Origin: UBA7672 sp965279085
GTDB taxonomy: Bacteria > Pseudomonadota > Alphaproteobacteria > Caulobacterales > Hyphomonadaceae
DNA length: 64,000 nt
Direction: 5' to 3'
Assembly: GCA_965279085.1 (NCBI GenBank)
Contig: OZ257149.1
Coordinates: forward strand, 434,001 to 498,000
The notes under the pieces were generated by a model. That model was not told where the DNA came from. It saw only the letters and a list, made by a program, of their open reading frames with translations, and did no database searches. Positions 44,517-53,757 of this stretch are shown piece after piece. A program made the position numbers and the translations under genes. How positions within the stretch are numbered: position 1 is the first letter of the stretch; every line of letters starts with the position of its first letter.

Positions 44517-45561
44517 TGGGCAGCAACAGGCAGGCGTCGCCGTAGGAGAAGAAGCGGTAGCGCTCCTTCACGGCGTGCGCGTAGGCGGACTTCATCACAT
44601 CGAGACCCATCATGGCGCTTACCAGCATGAACAGCGTCGATTTGGGAAGGTGAAAGTTGGTCATCAACCCGTCCGCTACGCGGAAGCGATAGCCCGGCGT
44701 GATAAAGATCGACGTATCTGCGCTGTAGGCAGCCAGCGGGCCAGACGCGGCGGCGCTTTCGAGCGTGCGCAGGGCCGTGGTACCGATTGGGATGCAACGA
44801 GCGCAGGAGGCGCGGGCAGAGAGGATGGCTTCGGCTGCAGCGGCGGGCAGCTCGGCGTGCTCGGCATGCATGCGGTGACTGGCAATGTCTTCTGACTTCA
44901 CCGGCAAAAAAGTGCCGGCGTTGACGTGCAACGTGACGTTGGCGCGCCGGATACCGGCGGCATCCAGGTCGCTCAGCAGCTTCGGCGTGAAATGCAGCCC
45001 GGCTGTGGGAGCGGCGACCGATCCTGTCTCGCGGGCGAACAGGGTCTGGTAGTCACTGGCATCCTTCTCATCGGCGGCGCGCTTCGAGGCGATGTAGGGC
45101 GGGATCGGCATGTCGCCGGCGGCGTCGATGGCGTCGTCGAGTTCGGCGCCCGAGCGATTGAACGCGAGGCGTACTTCAGCCTCTTCCTTGGTCGCGACGC
45201 GGGCCGTGAGGCCATTCGAGAAGGTGACTGTGTCGCCTTCCTTCAGCCGCTTGCCCGGGCGGGCGAAGGCGGACCACTCGCTAGGCGACAGGCGCGAATT
45301 GAGATTGATCTCGATCTCGACATCCGGCCCGTCGGCGCGGGCGGCGCGCTTGCCCAGCAGCGCGGCTCGGAGGACGCGGGTGTCATTCGCGACCAGTATG
45401 TCGCCGGAATTCAGCAGTTTCGGCAGGTCGCTGACGCTGCGATCTTCTAGCTTCCCTTCACGTCCACGGACGACCAGCAGCCGGGCGGAATCCCTCGGGT
45501 TGGCTGGTCGCAGGGCGATCAGCTCCTCCGGCAGGTCGAAATCGAAGTCCGACAGCTTCAT
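44509..45561 (-). CDS. queA: S-adenosylmethionine:tRNA ribosyltransferase-isomerase
   Basis: Transfers the ribosyl part of S-adenosylmethionine to preQ1-tRNA to make epoxyqueuosine. The 350-residue product has FDLPEELIALRPANPRDSARLLV, ILVANDTRVLRAALLG, VAAPTAGLHFTPKLL, VNAGTFLPV and TNFHLPKSTLFMLVSA. ATG 45561 matches the E. coli start; ATG 45573 is also open. It is first in the queA-tgt operon. The genes for preQ1 synthesis are not in the window. Confidence 0.95.
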   Translation of the reverse strand: MKLSDFDFDLPEELIALRPANPRDSARLLVVRGREGKLEDRSVSDLPKLLNSGDILVANDTRVLRAALLGKRAARADGPDVEIEINLNSRLSPSEWSAFARPGKRLKEGDTVTFSNGLTARVATKEEAEVRLAFNRSGAELDDAIDAAGDMPIPPYIASKRAADEKDASDYQTLFARETGSVAAPTAGLHFTPKLLSDLDAAGIRRANVTLHVNAGTFLPVKSEDIASHRMHAEHAELPAAAAEAILSARASCARCIPIGTTALRTLESAAASGPLAAYSADTSIFITPGYRFRVADGLMTNFHLPKSTLFMLVSAMMGLDVMKSAYAHAVKERYRFFSYGDACLLLPNG

Positions 45562-45651
45562 GCGGGCGCCCATAGCGGGGAACAGGCTTTGGCGCCAGTG
45601 CGCCCTTGCGCTGCCCGGATTTGAGGTATGGTGAAGACGGGAGGACACCAA

Positions 45652-46173
45652 ATGATCCGCTCTGCCCTGTTGATTGCCGCGCTCGCCACCGCTGCCTGTT
45701 CACCGGCCGCGCCGCCGCCAGCATCCGAGACGCCCGTCGAACCGGCCGCAGCAGCGGCCGCTCCGGCAACGCTGGACGACCTCAAGACCTATCGTGACTG
45801 GACCAACGGGGACGCGGCCGCGCATTCCGTGACTTTCGCTGCGGACGCCAAGCGCATCCTGTCGCCGATGAGCCGTCAGCAGACGATCAACGCGTTCGCT
45901 GCCGCCGGCTATGAGTGCACGTATGGGGAAGCGCACGAGGCCTATCCGGATCCGGCGCAGGTCTGCAAACGCGAATTCGCCACGCGCGCCTGCCAGATGA
46001 CGTGGGAGATCATGACGACCGCCGACAAGGGCATGACGACCGAAGTCACCACGTACTTCATCCGCGACTGCGTTGGCACGGACATGGACTGGCCGCACGC
46101 GATGGAGTCGCCGATCGACGAGCAGCTCGCGCCGCCGAACCTGCCGGCGACGCCCTCGACGCCGCCGACCTAG
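45652..46173 (+). CDS. hypothetical lipoprotein
   Basis: A 173-residue protein with signal and lipobox ATAACS (Cys at 14), then an Ala/Pro-rich linker. The globular part (about 45-150) has four cysteines: GYECTYGEAHEAYPDPAQVCKREF, TRACQMTWEI and FIRDCVGTDMDWP, which could make two disulfides. Ends with a Pro-rich tail. No family recognised. ATG 45652 starts the signal peptide; 45628 is an upstream GTG. The stop shares CTAG with the convergent gatB stop. Confidence 0.7.
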   Translation: MIRSALLIAALATAACSPAAPPPASETPVEPAAAAAAPATLDDLKTYRDWTNGDAAAHSVTFAADAKRILSPMSRQQTINAFAAAGYECTYGEAHEAYPDPAQVCKREFATRACQMTWEIMTTADKGMTTEVTTYFIRDCVGTDMDWPHAMESPIDEQLAPPNLPATPSTPPT

Positions 46174-47687
46174 AGACCCAGCTTCTTCGTCAGGATCTCG
46201 TTGACTGCGGTGGGGTTTGCCTTGCCGCCGGAGGCCTTCATGATCTGGCCAACCATCCAGCCGAGGGTCTTCGGCTTTTCGTGACCGGCGGCGCGCTGGG
46301 CCTTGATCTCGTCGACCTGCGTCGGGTTCGCGGCCAGCACCTCGTCGATGACCTTCTCGATCGCGCCTGTGTCGGTGACCTGCTTCAGGCCTTCGCGATC
46401 AACGATGGCGGCGGCGTTATCGCCGGTCGCGATCATCTTCTGGAAGACATCTTTCGCGATCTTGCCGCTGATCGTGTTGTTGGCGATCAGCGCGATCAGG
46501 CCGCCGAGTTGTCCGGCGCTGATCGGAGACTGCGAAAGCTCGAGGCCTTCCTTGTTGAGATAGCCAAATAGGTCCTGCGTGACCCAGTTGGCGGCGAGAC
46601 GCGCGTCCCTGCCCTTGGCCACTGCCTCGAAGTAGGCCGACTTCTCGGCATCGCTAGCGACGACGCCGGCGTCGTACTCCTTGAGTCCGTACTCCTTCAC
46701 AAAGCGGGCGCGCTTCTGATCGGGCAGTTCAGGCAGCTTGGCCTTGATCGAGTCGATGTAGGCGCCCGTCAGTTCCAGCGGCAGAAGATCGGGATCGGGG
46801 AAGTAGCGATAATCGTGCGCGTCTTCCTTCGAGCGCATGGAACGCGTCTCGTCCTTGTCCGCGTTGTAGAGCCGCGTCTCCTGGTCGATCTTGCCGCCGT
46901 CTTCCAGAATTTCGATCTGACGGCGCGCTTCGAACTCGGCCGCCATCTGGATGAAACGGAACGAGTTGACGTTCTTGATCTCGCAGCGCGTGCCGAGTTT
47001 GTCGAACTTGCCCGTCGCCTTGTAGTGGTCATAGCCGCCCGGGCGGCACACAGAGACGTTGACATCGGCGCGCAGGTTGCCCTTCTCCATGTCGCCATCG
47101 CACGTGCCGAGCGCGATGAGGATAGAGCGCAGCTTCTTCACATAGGCGGCGGCTTCCGCCGGCGAGCGGATATCCGGCTTGGACACGATCTCCATCAGGG
47201 CGACGCCTGAACGGTTAAGATCGACATAGGTGGAGTTGGGATCGAGATCGTGGATCGACTTGCCGGCGTCCTGCTCAAGGTGCAGGCGCTCGATGCCGAC
47301 GGTGAAGGTGTAGCCGTCGTCCGTCTCCACATCGATCTTGCCTTCACCGACGATCGGGTGGGCGAACTGCGAGATCTGATAGCCTTGCGGCAGGTCGGGA
47401 TAGAAATAGTTCTTCCGATCGAAGCGCGACCACGGATTGATCTTCGCATTGAGGCCGAGGCCGGTCTTCACCGCCTGCTCAACGCAGAACTTGTTGATCA
47501 CCGGCAGCATGCCCGGCATGGCGGCGTCGACCAGCGAGACGTTGGAGTTCGGGTCGTTTCCGAAGGTCGTGGCCGCGCCCGAAAAAAGCTTCGAGTTGGA
47601 CGCCACCTGCGCATGGACTTCGAGCCCCATGACGACTTCCCAGTCGCCGGTACGGCCTGAAATCACGTAGGGTTTGCGGTCTGCCAT
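46170..47687 (-). CDS. gatB: aspartyl/glutamyl-tRNA(Asn/Gln) amidotransferase subunit B
   Basis: GatB, with GatC and GatA, converts Glu-tRNA(Gln) and Asp-tRNA(Asn) to the amides. The 505-residue product is full length: VMGLEVHAQVASNSKLFSGA, RKNYFYPDLPQGYQISQ, IERLHLEQDAGKSIHD and the helical tail domain ending VGQIMKASGGKANPTAVNEILTKKLG (in part). gatA and gatC are not adjacent, which is common. A lone gene whose promoter must lie in 47688-47840. Confidence 0.97.
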   Translation of the reverse strand: MADRKPYVISGRTGDWEVVMGLEVHAQVASNSKLFSGAATTFGNDPNSNVSLVDAAMPGMLPVINKFCVEQAVKTGLGLNAKINPWSRFDRKNYFYPDLPQGYQISQFAHPIVGEGKIDVETDDGYTFTVGIERLHLEQDAGKSIHDLDPNSTYVDLNRSGVALMEIVSKPDIRSPAEAAAYVKKLRSILIALGTCDGDMEKGNLRADVNVSVCRPGGYDHYKATGKFDKLGTRCEIKNVNSFRFIQMAAEFEARRQIEILEDGGKIDQETRLYNADKDETRSMRSKEDAHDYRYFPDPDLLPLELTGAYIDSIKAKLPELPDQKRARFVKEYGLKEYDAGVVASDAEKSAYFEAVAKGRDARLAANWVTQDLFGYLNKEGLELSQSPISAGQLGGLIALIANNTISGKIAKDVFQKMIATGDNAAAIVDREGLKQVTDTGAIEKVIDEVLAANPTQVDEIKAQRAAGHEKPKTLGWMVGQIMKASGGKANPTAVNEILTKKLGL

Positions 47688-47840
47688 AGCATCCTCGAAC
47701 GGGGTGAGTTCGGGCTTTTAGCGGGGTTTTCCGAGGGCGTCACCCCGAGGTGACAAAACCTGCCCTGACCTTGTCGGATCGGGCTTCCAGCGCACGTCCT
47801 TAGGGCACGAACACACAGAAACATGAACTGGGAGAAAGCA

Positions 47841-48290
47841 ATGACGACCGATCGCACAATCCGCCTGCATCGCGTGCTGCCGACCAAGCCGGAGAAGGTC
47901 TACAAGGCCTTCATCGATGCCGATGCCAAGGCGCGGTGGCTGCCCCCGAACGGCTTCACCTGCAAGGTCCACAGCTTCGATCCGAAGGTGGGCGGCGCGT
48001 ACAAGATGTCGTTCACCAATTTCACGACCGGCAACAGCCATTCGTGGACGGGCAAGTTCCTCGAGCTCGTGCCCGGCGAGCGCGTGAAGTATGCGGACCG
48101 CTTCGACGATCCGAACATGCCGGGCGAGATGGTGGTGACGGTCACGCTGAAGAAGGTGATGGTCGGGACCGAAATCAGCATCGAGCAGACGAATGTGCCG
48201 GCGGCGATCCCGCTGGAGGCCTGCTATCTCGGCTGGCAGGAGTCGCTGGAGTATCTCGCGAAGCTGGTGACGCCGGAGATCCCGGACTAG
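47841..48290 (+). CDS. SRPBCC (AHSA1-like) family protein
   Basis: A 149-residue START-like domain protein of the activator-of-Hsp90-ATPase type. RVLPTKPEKVYKAFIDADAKARWLPPNGF and SFTNFTTGNSHSWTGKFLELVPGERV are typical (cited in part: KAFIDADAKARWL and GKFLELVPGERV). The C-terminal LGWQESLEYLAKLVTPEI is the closing helix. These domains bind hydrophobic ligands; the role is unknown. ATG 47841 follows GGGAGAAAG; an upstream ATG at 47823 is less well placed. Confidence 0.87.
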   Translation: MTTDRTIRLHRVLPTKPEKVYKAFIDADAKARWLPPNGFTCKVHSFDPKVGGAYKMSFTNFTTGNSHSWTGKFLELVPGERVKYADRFDDPNMPGEMVVTVTLKKVMVGTEISIEQTNVPAAIPLEACYLGWQESLEYLAKLVTPEIPD

Positions 48291-49357
48291 CGCTCAGGCG
48301 AGAGCGGATCGAACGCCACGGCGATATCTGGCAGCCTGAGCGGCATGTCGTAGGCGTAGCCCTGGATGAAGTCGCAGCCGATGGCGTGGAGTTCTCCGGC
48401 GACCGCAGGATCCTCGATGCCCTCGGCGGTGACGGTCATGCCGAGGCCTCGGATGAGGCCGGTGAGCGCGGTGATGATGCGGCAGGCGCGCGGCTGGCGG
48501 ACCATGCGGGAGAGCTTGGGGTCGAGCTTCACGCCGTCGGCGGGGATTTCGGCGAGCCAGGCGAAGGACGAATGCCCTGCCCCGAAATCGTCGAGCACGA
48601 TGCCGGCGCCGGCGGCGCGGAAGGCGGCGAGTGCGCCGAGTGCGCCTTCGAAGTCGCGCAGGGCGGCCTGTTCTGTGAGTTCGACGCGGAGAACGCCGTG
48701 CGGGAGCTTTGCCTCGCGGATAATGGCGGCGACTTCCTCGACCAGAAGTGGGCGCGCGATCTCGGCGGCGGAGAGATTCACCTGCATGAACACGTCGTGG
48801 CCCTGCGCGCGCAGGTCCGCGAGCGTCTGCGCAGATTTTGCCAGCATCACCGGGGCGATGGCCGTCCAGTCCGTATCGCCGCCGAGGCCGACCAGCGTGT
48901 CAGGGCCGACCAGCTTGCCATCCGGCGCGCGAAAACGGGCGAGCGCCTCGAAGCCGGCGACGGCCAGCGTGTCGAGGCGGCGGATAGGCTGGAAAACGGG
49001 TTCGACATTGCTCTCGCCGTGGACGAGCCGCGTGCCGGCCTCGGCGGGAACGATCAGGCCGCGCGCGACTCCGAGGTCGTGGAAGGCGCCGAAGAAGTGC
49101 GCGGGGCGTCCATCGAGCAGCGTGACGCGGATGTCGATGGGATCGCCTGGACGGCCAGAGCGGAGCGGCGTGGCGATGCGCACGCGAGCGAGGCCATCGA
49201 ACTGCTCGAGCAGGGATGACAGTGTCCAGCGGCCATCCAGCGAAGCCAGCGGCGTGCCGGGCTCGGCGCGGATGGCGAGCACGCCCTCGGCAGCGTTCCA
49301 CGACCACAGCGCGGCGCGCGCGGACGCGGCGGATCCATCTGCTGCGAGTTGACTCAT
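48287..49357 (-). CDS. EAL-domain cyclic-di-GMP phosphodiesterase
   Basis: A 356-residue cytoplasmic protein. Residues 1-105 form a possible divergent PAS-like input region. The EAL domain (about 115-345) keeps the key residues: GFEALARFR (EAL), MQVNLSAAEI (Asn), VELTEQA (Glu), LDDFGAGHSSF (DDFGxG), VKLDP (Lys), TAEGIED (Glu) and CDFIQGYAYDMPL. It should therefore hydrolyse c-di-GMP. No GGDEF domain is fused. Its stop shares CTAG with the SRPBCC gene. It may be the last gene of the ctaC-thrC-M16 run, 15 bases after the M16 gene. Confidence 0.9.
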   Translation of the reverse strand: MSQLAADGSAASARAALWSWNAAEGVLAIRAEPGTPLASLDGRWTLSSLLEQFDGLARVRIATPLRSGRPGDPIDIRVTLLDGRPAHFFGAFHDLGVARGLIVPAEAGTRLVHGESNVEPVFQPIRRLDTLAVAGFEALARFRAPDGKLVGPDTLVGLGGDTDWTAIAPVMLAKSAQTLADLRAQGHDVFMQVNLSAAEIARPLLVEEVAAIIREAKLPHGVLRVELTEQAALRDFEGALGALAAFRAAGAGIVLDDFGAGHSSFAWLAEIPADGVKLDPKLSRMVRQPRACRIITALTGLIRGLGMTVTAEGIEDPAVAGELHAIGCDFIQGYAYDMPLRLPDIAVAFDPLSPER

Positions 49358-49372
49358 GAAGCCCCAAACGAA

Positions 49373-50638
49373 TCAGACCGAGGAGACAAACGCCTCGGCC
49401 GCGGCAAGTCCAGCCTTGGGCCCGACCGTCGAGGCGATGCCGGGGTTTTGAAGCATTTCAGCGCCGATGCGCCTGACATCATCAACCGTTACGGCGCCGA
49501 TATAGCCTAGCACCTCCTCTACGCTGATGAGACGGTTGAAGGTGAGGAGTTCGTAGGCGCCCGATCCAGCGCGAGCGGCGGGCGCTTCGGCGGACATAGC
49601 GAACTGCGCGGCGGCGATCGCCTTGGCGCGAGCGAGCTCGGCTTCGGTCGGGCCGGCCGAGGATAGATCCTCCCAGATCCCGCGCGTGAGCTTCACGACT
49701 TCGGCGGCGTCCTTCGGATCGCAGCCGGCATAAACAGAAACGCGGCCGCAATCGGAATGCTGATCGCACGAGGCGTCGATCGTGTAAGCGAGACCCCTGC
49801 TCTCGCGGACATCCTGGAAGAGACGCGAGGCCATGCCGCCGCCGAATATCTCGGCAAACACGCGAGCGGCAAAGCGGTCCGGAGATGTGGCGGAGACCGT
49901 GCGGCGGGCGAGCACGAGATGCGTCTGCTCGAGCTTGCGCGCTTCGGTCAGAACAGCGGCGGAAGCGATGGCAGGCGCGGCGGCTGGCGCAGCGGGTTCG
50001 CCGGTACGGGCGGCGAGCCAGCGGTGGACGATCTCCTGCACGGCGGCGCGGTCGAACGCACCGGCGACAGAGACGACGGTGCGCTGGGGCGAATAATTGC
50101 TGGCCGCGAAGCCGACGAGATCGTCGCGGCCGATCGTGTCCAGCGTCTGCTCCGTCCCGAGAATCGGACGGCCGAGAGGGTGATTTGCGAAGCTCGCCTG
50201 CTGGGCCAGTTCGAAGACGAGGTCGTCGGGCTGGTCGGCGGCTTCGCCGATCTCCTGACGGACGACGCCCTTCTCGCGTTCGATCTCCTCGGGCGGGTGA
50301 TCGGGCCCGAAGGCGAGCGAGAGCGCCACGTCCAGCATGGCCGGCGCATCTGGGGCGAGGCAGCGGATGAAGTAGTTGGTGAGTTCGTAGCCCGTGGACG
50401 CGTTCATCACTGCGCCGCGCGCTTCAACTGTTTCGGCGATCTCGCGGGCGTTGCGGCCACCGGCGCTCTTGAAGGCCATGTGTTCGAGGAAGTGAGCGAG
50501 ACCGTTGCGCTCATCGGATTCTTGTCGCGCGCCTGCACCGAGGAAAACGCCTACGGCGGAGGTGCGCAGGTTCGGCATCGTGTCGAAGACGATACGGGCG
50601 CCGTTGGGAAGGATGATGACCTCGCGCTGGTCAGCCAT
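49373..50638 (-). CDS. M16-family zinc peptidase
   Basis: A 421-residue peptidase of the mitochondrial-processing-peptidase type. The inverted zinc motif is HFLEH (near 49-53) with the distal Glu in EKGVVRQEIGEA. The C-terminal half has GGGMASRLFQDVRESRGLAYTID (part: RLFQDVRESRGLAYT). No signal peptide is seen, so it is probably cytoplasmic. ATG 50638 overlaps the thrC stop by one base (TGATG); TTG 50641 is a worse start. The thrC-M16 neighbourhood is common in alphaproteobacteria. Confidence 0.92.
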   Translation of the reverse strand: MADQREVIILPNGARIVFDTMPNLRTSAVGVFLGAGARQESDERNGLAHFLEHMAFKSAGGRNAREIAETVEARGAVMNASTGYELTNYFIRCLAPDAPAMLDVALSLAFGPDHPPEEIEREKGVVRQEIGEAADQPDDLVFELAQQASFANHPLGRPILGTEQTLDTIGRDDLVGFAASNYSPQRTVVSVAGAFDRAAVQEIVHRWLAARTGEPAAPAAAPAIASAAVLTEARKLEQTHLVLARRTVSATSPDRFAARVFAEIFGGGMASRLFQDVRESRGLAYTIDASCDQHSDCGRVSVYAGCDPKDAAEVVKLTRGIWEDLSSAGPTEAELARAKAIAAAQFAMSAEAPAARAGSGAYELLTFNRLISVEEVLGYIGAVTVDDVRRIGAEMLQNPGIASTVGPKAGLAAAEAFVSSV

Positions 50639-52026
50639 CAACCGGCCTTCGCGACGATGGCGTCGATGCGTTTGGCCACGAAGTCCGCGCTCATGGGGCC
50701 GGTGTCGAATTTTTCCTTGCGCGATGTGAACTCACTGGCGCGCTCCGGCAGGGGGACGTCAATGCCAAGCGCCTGCCTCACCGTTTCCGGGAATTTGGCG
50801 GCATGGGCAGTGGCGAGCGTTACGACCGGGCCATCCGCGTGGCGGTTGCGGCGAGCGGCGGCGAGACCGACGGCGGTGTGCGGGCATACGATCCAGCCGG
50901 TTTCGGCGTGAGTGCGCTTCATCTCCTCGACCGTTTCCTTGTCGCTGACGCGCTCGGCAGAGAGACCCATGTCGCCAAGCTTCGCGGCGGCGGCTTTCGG
51001 CAGCGGCGCCTCGCCCTTCGCGGCGAGCGTGGCGTAGGCATTGGCGACGGCGGCTCCGTCGCGGCCGGAAGCTTCGAACAAGAGGCGTTCGAAGTTGGAG
51101 GGCAGCTGGATGTCCATGGCGGGGCTGATCGTTGCTTTCGTTTCGCCCTTGGTGAGCGGCAGGCCGTCGATCAAGCGCGCCATGGCGTCGTTCGCATTGA
51201 CGGCAGCCGTGACCTCCAGCCGGTTCAGTAGGCCGCAGCGCGAGGCGACATAGCCGGCGAGCGCATCGCCGAAATTTCCGGTCGGAACCACGAAGCGGAT
51301 GCTGCGGTCGCGCCCAAGCTGCGCCTGCGCCTGCGCGAAGTAGACGCTTTGGGCGGCGACCCGCGTCCAGTTGATCGAGTTCACGGCGGCAAGGCGGGTG
51401 CGACGGCGGAACTGCTCGTCGGCCAGCAACTGTTTCAGGATCGCCTGCGTGCCATCAAAGTCGCCTTCAAGGGCGAGGTTGTGGACGTTGTCCGCGCCGG
51501 TCGCCGTCATGAACAGGCGCTGCGTGGGCGAGACGCGATTGAGCGGGTGCAGGATCACCATGTCGACATGTTTCGAACCAGCGAAAGCCGATGCAGCGGC
51601 GCCGCCCGTGTCGCCGGACGTGGCGCAGAGGATGGTCATGCGCTCGCCGCGCAGGCCGAGGATGTGATCGTACAACTGCGCGATCAGGCGCATCGCCACG
51701 TCCTTGAACGCCAGCGTCGGGCCGTGATGGAGCTCAAGCATCCAGCGACCGGCGCCGACCTCCGTCAGCGGAGCAACCGACTGGTGCGCGAACGGCGCGT
51801 AGGCGCGGACGCACATCTCACGGATGGCGCTCTCCGGCAGGCTGCTTCCGGCGAAGGCGGACAGGATGCGCGTCGCCGTCTCGACATAGGTTGCGGTGGC
51901 ATTGGGGCGTTCGATCTGCGGAAAGGCTTCCGGGCTGAACAGGCCGCCGTCCGGGGCAAGACCCATCAGGCTCGCCGACACGAAGTCGACGGGCGCTGCG
52001 TTGCCGCGTGTGGAGACGTACTTCAT
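50638..52026 (-). CDS. thrC: threonine synthase
   Basis: PLP enzyme converting O-phosphohomoserine to threonine. The 462-residue product has MKYVSTRGNAAPVDF at the start, HHGPTLAFKDVAMRL with the PLP lysine, CATSGDTGGAAASAF, HPLNRVSPTQR and VPTGNFGDALAGYVA. ATG 52026 is the family start and overlaps the surf1 stop (ATGA). Transcribed in one direction with the oxidase cluster upstream and M16 downstream. Confidence 0.96.
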   Translation of the reverse strand: MKYVSTRGNAAPVDFVSASLMGLAPDGGLFSPEAFPQIERPNATATYVETATRILSAFAGSSLPESAIREMCVRAYAPFAHQSVAPLTEVGAGRWMLELHHGPTLAFKDVAMRLIAQLYDHILGLRGERMTILCATSGDTGGAAASAFAGSKHVDMVILHPLNRVSPTQRLFMTATGADNVHNLALEGDFDGTQAILKQLLADEQFRRRTRLAAVNSINWTRVAAQSVYFAQAQAQLGRDRSIRFVVPTGNFGDALAGYVASRCGLLNRLEVTAAVNANDAMARLIDGLPLTKGETKATISPAMDIQLPSNFERLLFEASGRDGAAVANAYATLAAKGEAPLPKAAAAKLGDMGLSAERVSDKETVEEMKRTHAETGWIVCPHTAVGLAAARRNRHADGPVVTLATAHAAKFPETVRQALGIDVPLPERASEFTSRKEKFDTGPMSADFVAKRIDAIVAKAG

Positions 52027-52706
52027 CCCGCAGTCTTGCCTTTCCCGAAGCGCAGGCGGCCCGCGCGCGCGTGGAACACGCCGTATATCACGAGGAACGC
52101 CACCGCCATCCCGAACCACGTGACCGCATAGCCTATGTGCGTTTCAGGCGGCGTGCGGCTGAGAAAATCGGGAATGCCGCTCAGCGGGACGGCGATGTAG
52201 CGCGCATCCAGCGGCGTGGCGTCGAGCGAGGCGGCCATCAGGGGGGCGTCGAACCAGAACCACTCGTCCCTTTGGGGAGCGTTCTCGCCAGACATGAACG
52301 GCTTTTCCGGCCACGGCTCGACGATGAACCGGGTCGCCGGGCCGGTGTCTTTCGGCGGCAGGGCGGTAGCGATCTCGAGCGCCTCGAAGCCAGTCTCAAT
52401 GAGCGTCGCCGCATCGCAGACCGTGCTGGCCTGGAAGAGCCGCCACCCCGCCGCGCCGGATGCAGCGTGACCGAAGACGCGAAGCGCCGGCCCGCTGGCC
52501 GGAGGGCGCGCGATCACCTTCCCCTCGGCGTCTGCCTCGCAGAGCGTCGTGACAGGCAACGGCTCCGCCTGGGCGTTGGCTTCGAACTGGCGGATCAGAT
52601 CGGCCTTCCATCCAGCCCGCCCGGCCTGCCAGACGCCGAGCCAGACCAGCGCGATGAGCGCCGGGACCGCGATGAGGGTCAGGACCGGATAGGGCCGGAA
52701 ATGCAT
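52023..52706 (-). CDS. SURF1 family cytochrome oxidase assembly protein
   Basis: A 227-residue inner-membrane protein with two spans, near 8-26 and 192-212, and a periplasmic domain between. LVWLGVWQAGRAGWKADLI at the start and IGYAVTWFGMAVAFLVIYG near the end are the family signatures. SURF1 (Shy1) assists haem a insertion into subunit I. Position after the cta genes agrees. Its stop overlaps the thrC start. Confidence 0.9.
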   Translation of the reverse strand: MHFRPYPVLTLIAVPALIALVWLGVWQAGRAGWKADLIRQFEANAQAEPLPVTTLCEADAEGKVIARPPASGPALRVFGHAASGAAGWRLFQASTVCDAATLIETGFEALEIATALPPKDTGPATRFIVEPWPEKPFMSGENAPQRDEWFWFDAPLMAASLDATPLDARYIAVPLSGIPDFLSRTPPETHIGYAVTWFGMAVAFLVIYGVFHARAGRLRFGKGKTAG

Positions 52707-52738
52707 TTGCCGGGTTTAGCCGCCAATGGACACGGCGA

Positions 52739-53107
52739 CTACTCCTGCGCGTCTTCCTGCAGCCGGGCTTCGCCGGCCTTGTGTTTCCACTGCAGGGCGA
52801 ACAGCAGCGCTTTAACGGGCCGCAGCAGCCACAGGCAGAAGGCGAAGGTCAGCGGCGGCCAGATCAGGATATGAACCCAGCCCGGCGGGCGGATGGCGAA
52901 CTCGAAGAACATCGCCGATGGAACGATGAGGATCAGCGCCGCGAACATGACGAAGAAGGCGGGCCCGTCGCCTGCGTCGGCGATGGTCAGGTCGGCGCCG
53001 CATGCATCGCAGCGTTCCTTGAAGGTGAGATAGCCTCGGAACACCTGCCCTTCCCCGCAGTTCGGGCAGCGGCAGCGGAGCCCGGCGGATAGTGCGGAGA
53101 CGGCCAT
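52739..53107 (-). CDS. DUF983 family zinc-ribbon membrane protein
   Basis: A 122-residue protein with CPNCGEGQVFRGYL and CDACGADL (two CxxC pairs, a zinc ribbon) and two following membrane spans. DUF983 proteins are often encoded in alphaproteobacterial cytochrome oxidase operons; function unknown. The start ATG 53107 is chosen from the family; the longer frame from 53188 overlaps the upstream gene. Cysteines in the ribbon could bind zinc or another metal. Confidence 0.87.
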   Translation of the reverse strand: MAVSALSAGLRCRCPNCGEGQVFRGYLTFKERCDACGADLTIADAGDGPAFFVMFAALILIVPSAMFFEFAIRPPGWVHILIWPPLTFAFCLWLLRPVKALLFALQWKHKAGEARLQEDAQE

Positions 53108-53114
53108 GAAAGCC

Positions 53115-53744
53115 TCAGGCGGAAGGACCGGCGGCGAGCGCGGGAACCAGATACAGCGCCAGATAGGTAACCACTGACACTGCAGCAACGACCACCCAGT
53201 TCAGTGCGACAACATGGAAGCCCAGCGGACGCTCTTTGGTTGATATTCCGGCGATCACAAGAACGACAGAGAGCGCGAGCAAGCCGAAGCCGATGAAGAA
53301 CTGGACGTTGTATGCTTGGTTGAGCGCATACAGCAGATAGACGTTCAGGAAGCCCGGCGGGAAGGACGTGTCGCCGCTGAGCCATTGCGCGGCGATCAGC
53401 GCGTTGCCGCCCGCGCCAAGCGCAAGCGCCGCGGCCGCGAGGCCGACGGCGAGCCAGGTCTTACCACGCTTGAAGACCCGCAGCGCCGCGAAGGCTGCAC
53501 CGCCCGCCGCAAGCATCAGCAGCGTCGCCCACATCAGGAAGCCGGCGGGCTGAAACTGCTGCGCCAGCACGACGCTGCTGCCTGACCGGAAGTTGGACGA
53601 CAGATCCGAATAGCCGCGGCCGCTCCAGATCTGGCTGGCCGCGGAAGGTCCCTCGCCCCAGAAAGGCTGCGAAGCCATGACCCACAGGCCGATGGCAATC
53701 GCCTGGACGACCAGGAAGCCGAAGAACGCCGCCTTCCTGTTCAT
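53115..53744 (-). CDS. hypothetical multi-span membrane protein in the oxidase operon
   Basis: A 209-residue protein with an N-terminal hydrophobic segment (7-24) and four further spans (about 67-88, 98-118, 138-165 and 180-203). The loop after the first segment has GYSDLSSNFRSGSSVVLAQQF. I do not recognise a family. It lies between ctaE and DUF983, 13 bases from ctaE and 7 bases from DUF983, so it belongs to the same transcript. It could be a lineage-specific oxidase assembly or accessory subunit. Confidence 0.7.
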   Translation of the reverse strand: MNRKAAFFGFLVVQAIAIGLWVMASQPFWGEGPSAASQIWSGRGYSDLSSNFRSGSSVVLAQQFQPAGFLMWATLLMLAAGGAAFAALRVFKRGKTWLAVGLAAAALALGAGGNALIAAQWLSGDTSFPPGFLNVYLLYALNQAYNVQFFIGFGLLALSVVLVIAGISTKERPLGFHVVALNWVVVAAVSVVTYLALYLVPALAAGPSA

Positions 53745-53757
53745 CGCACGCTACGCG

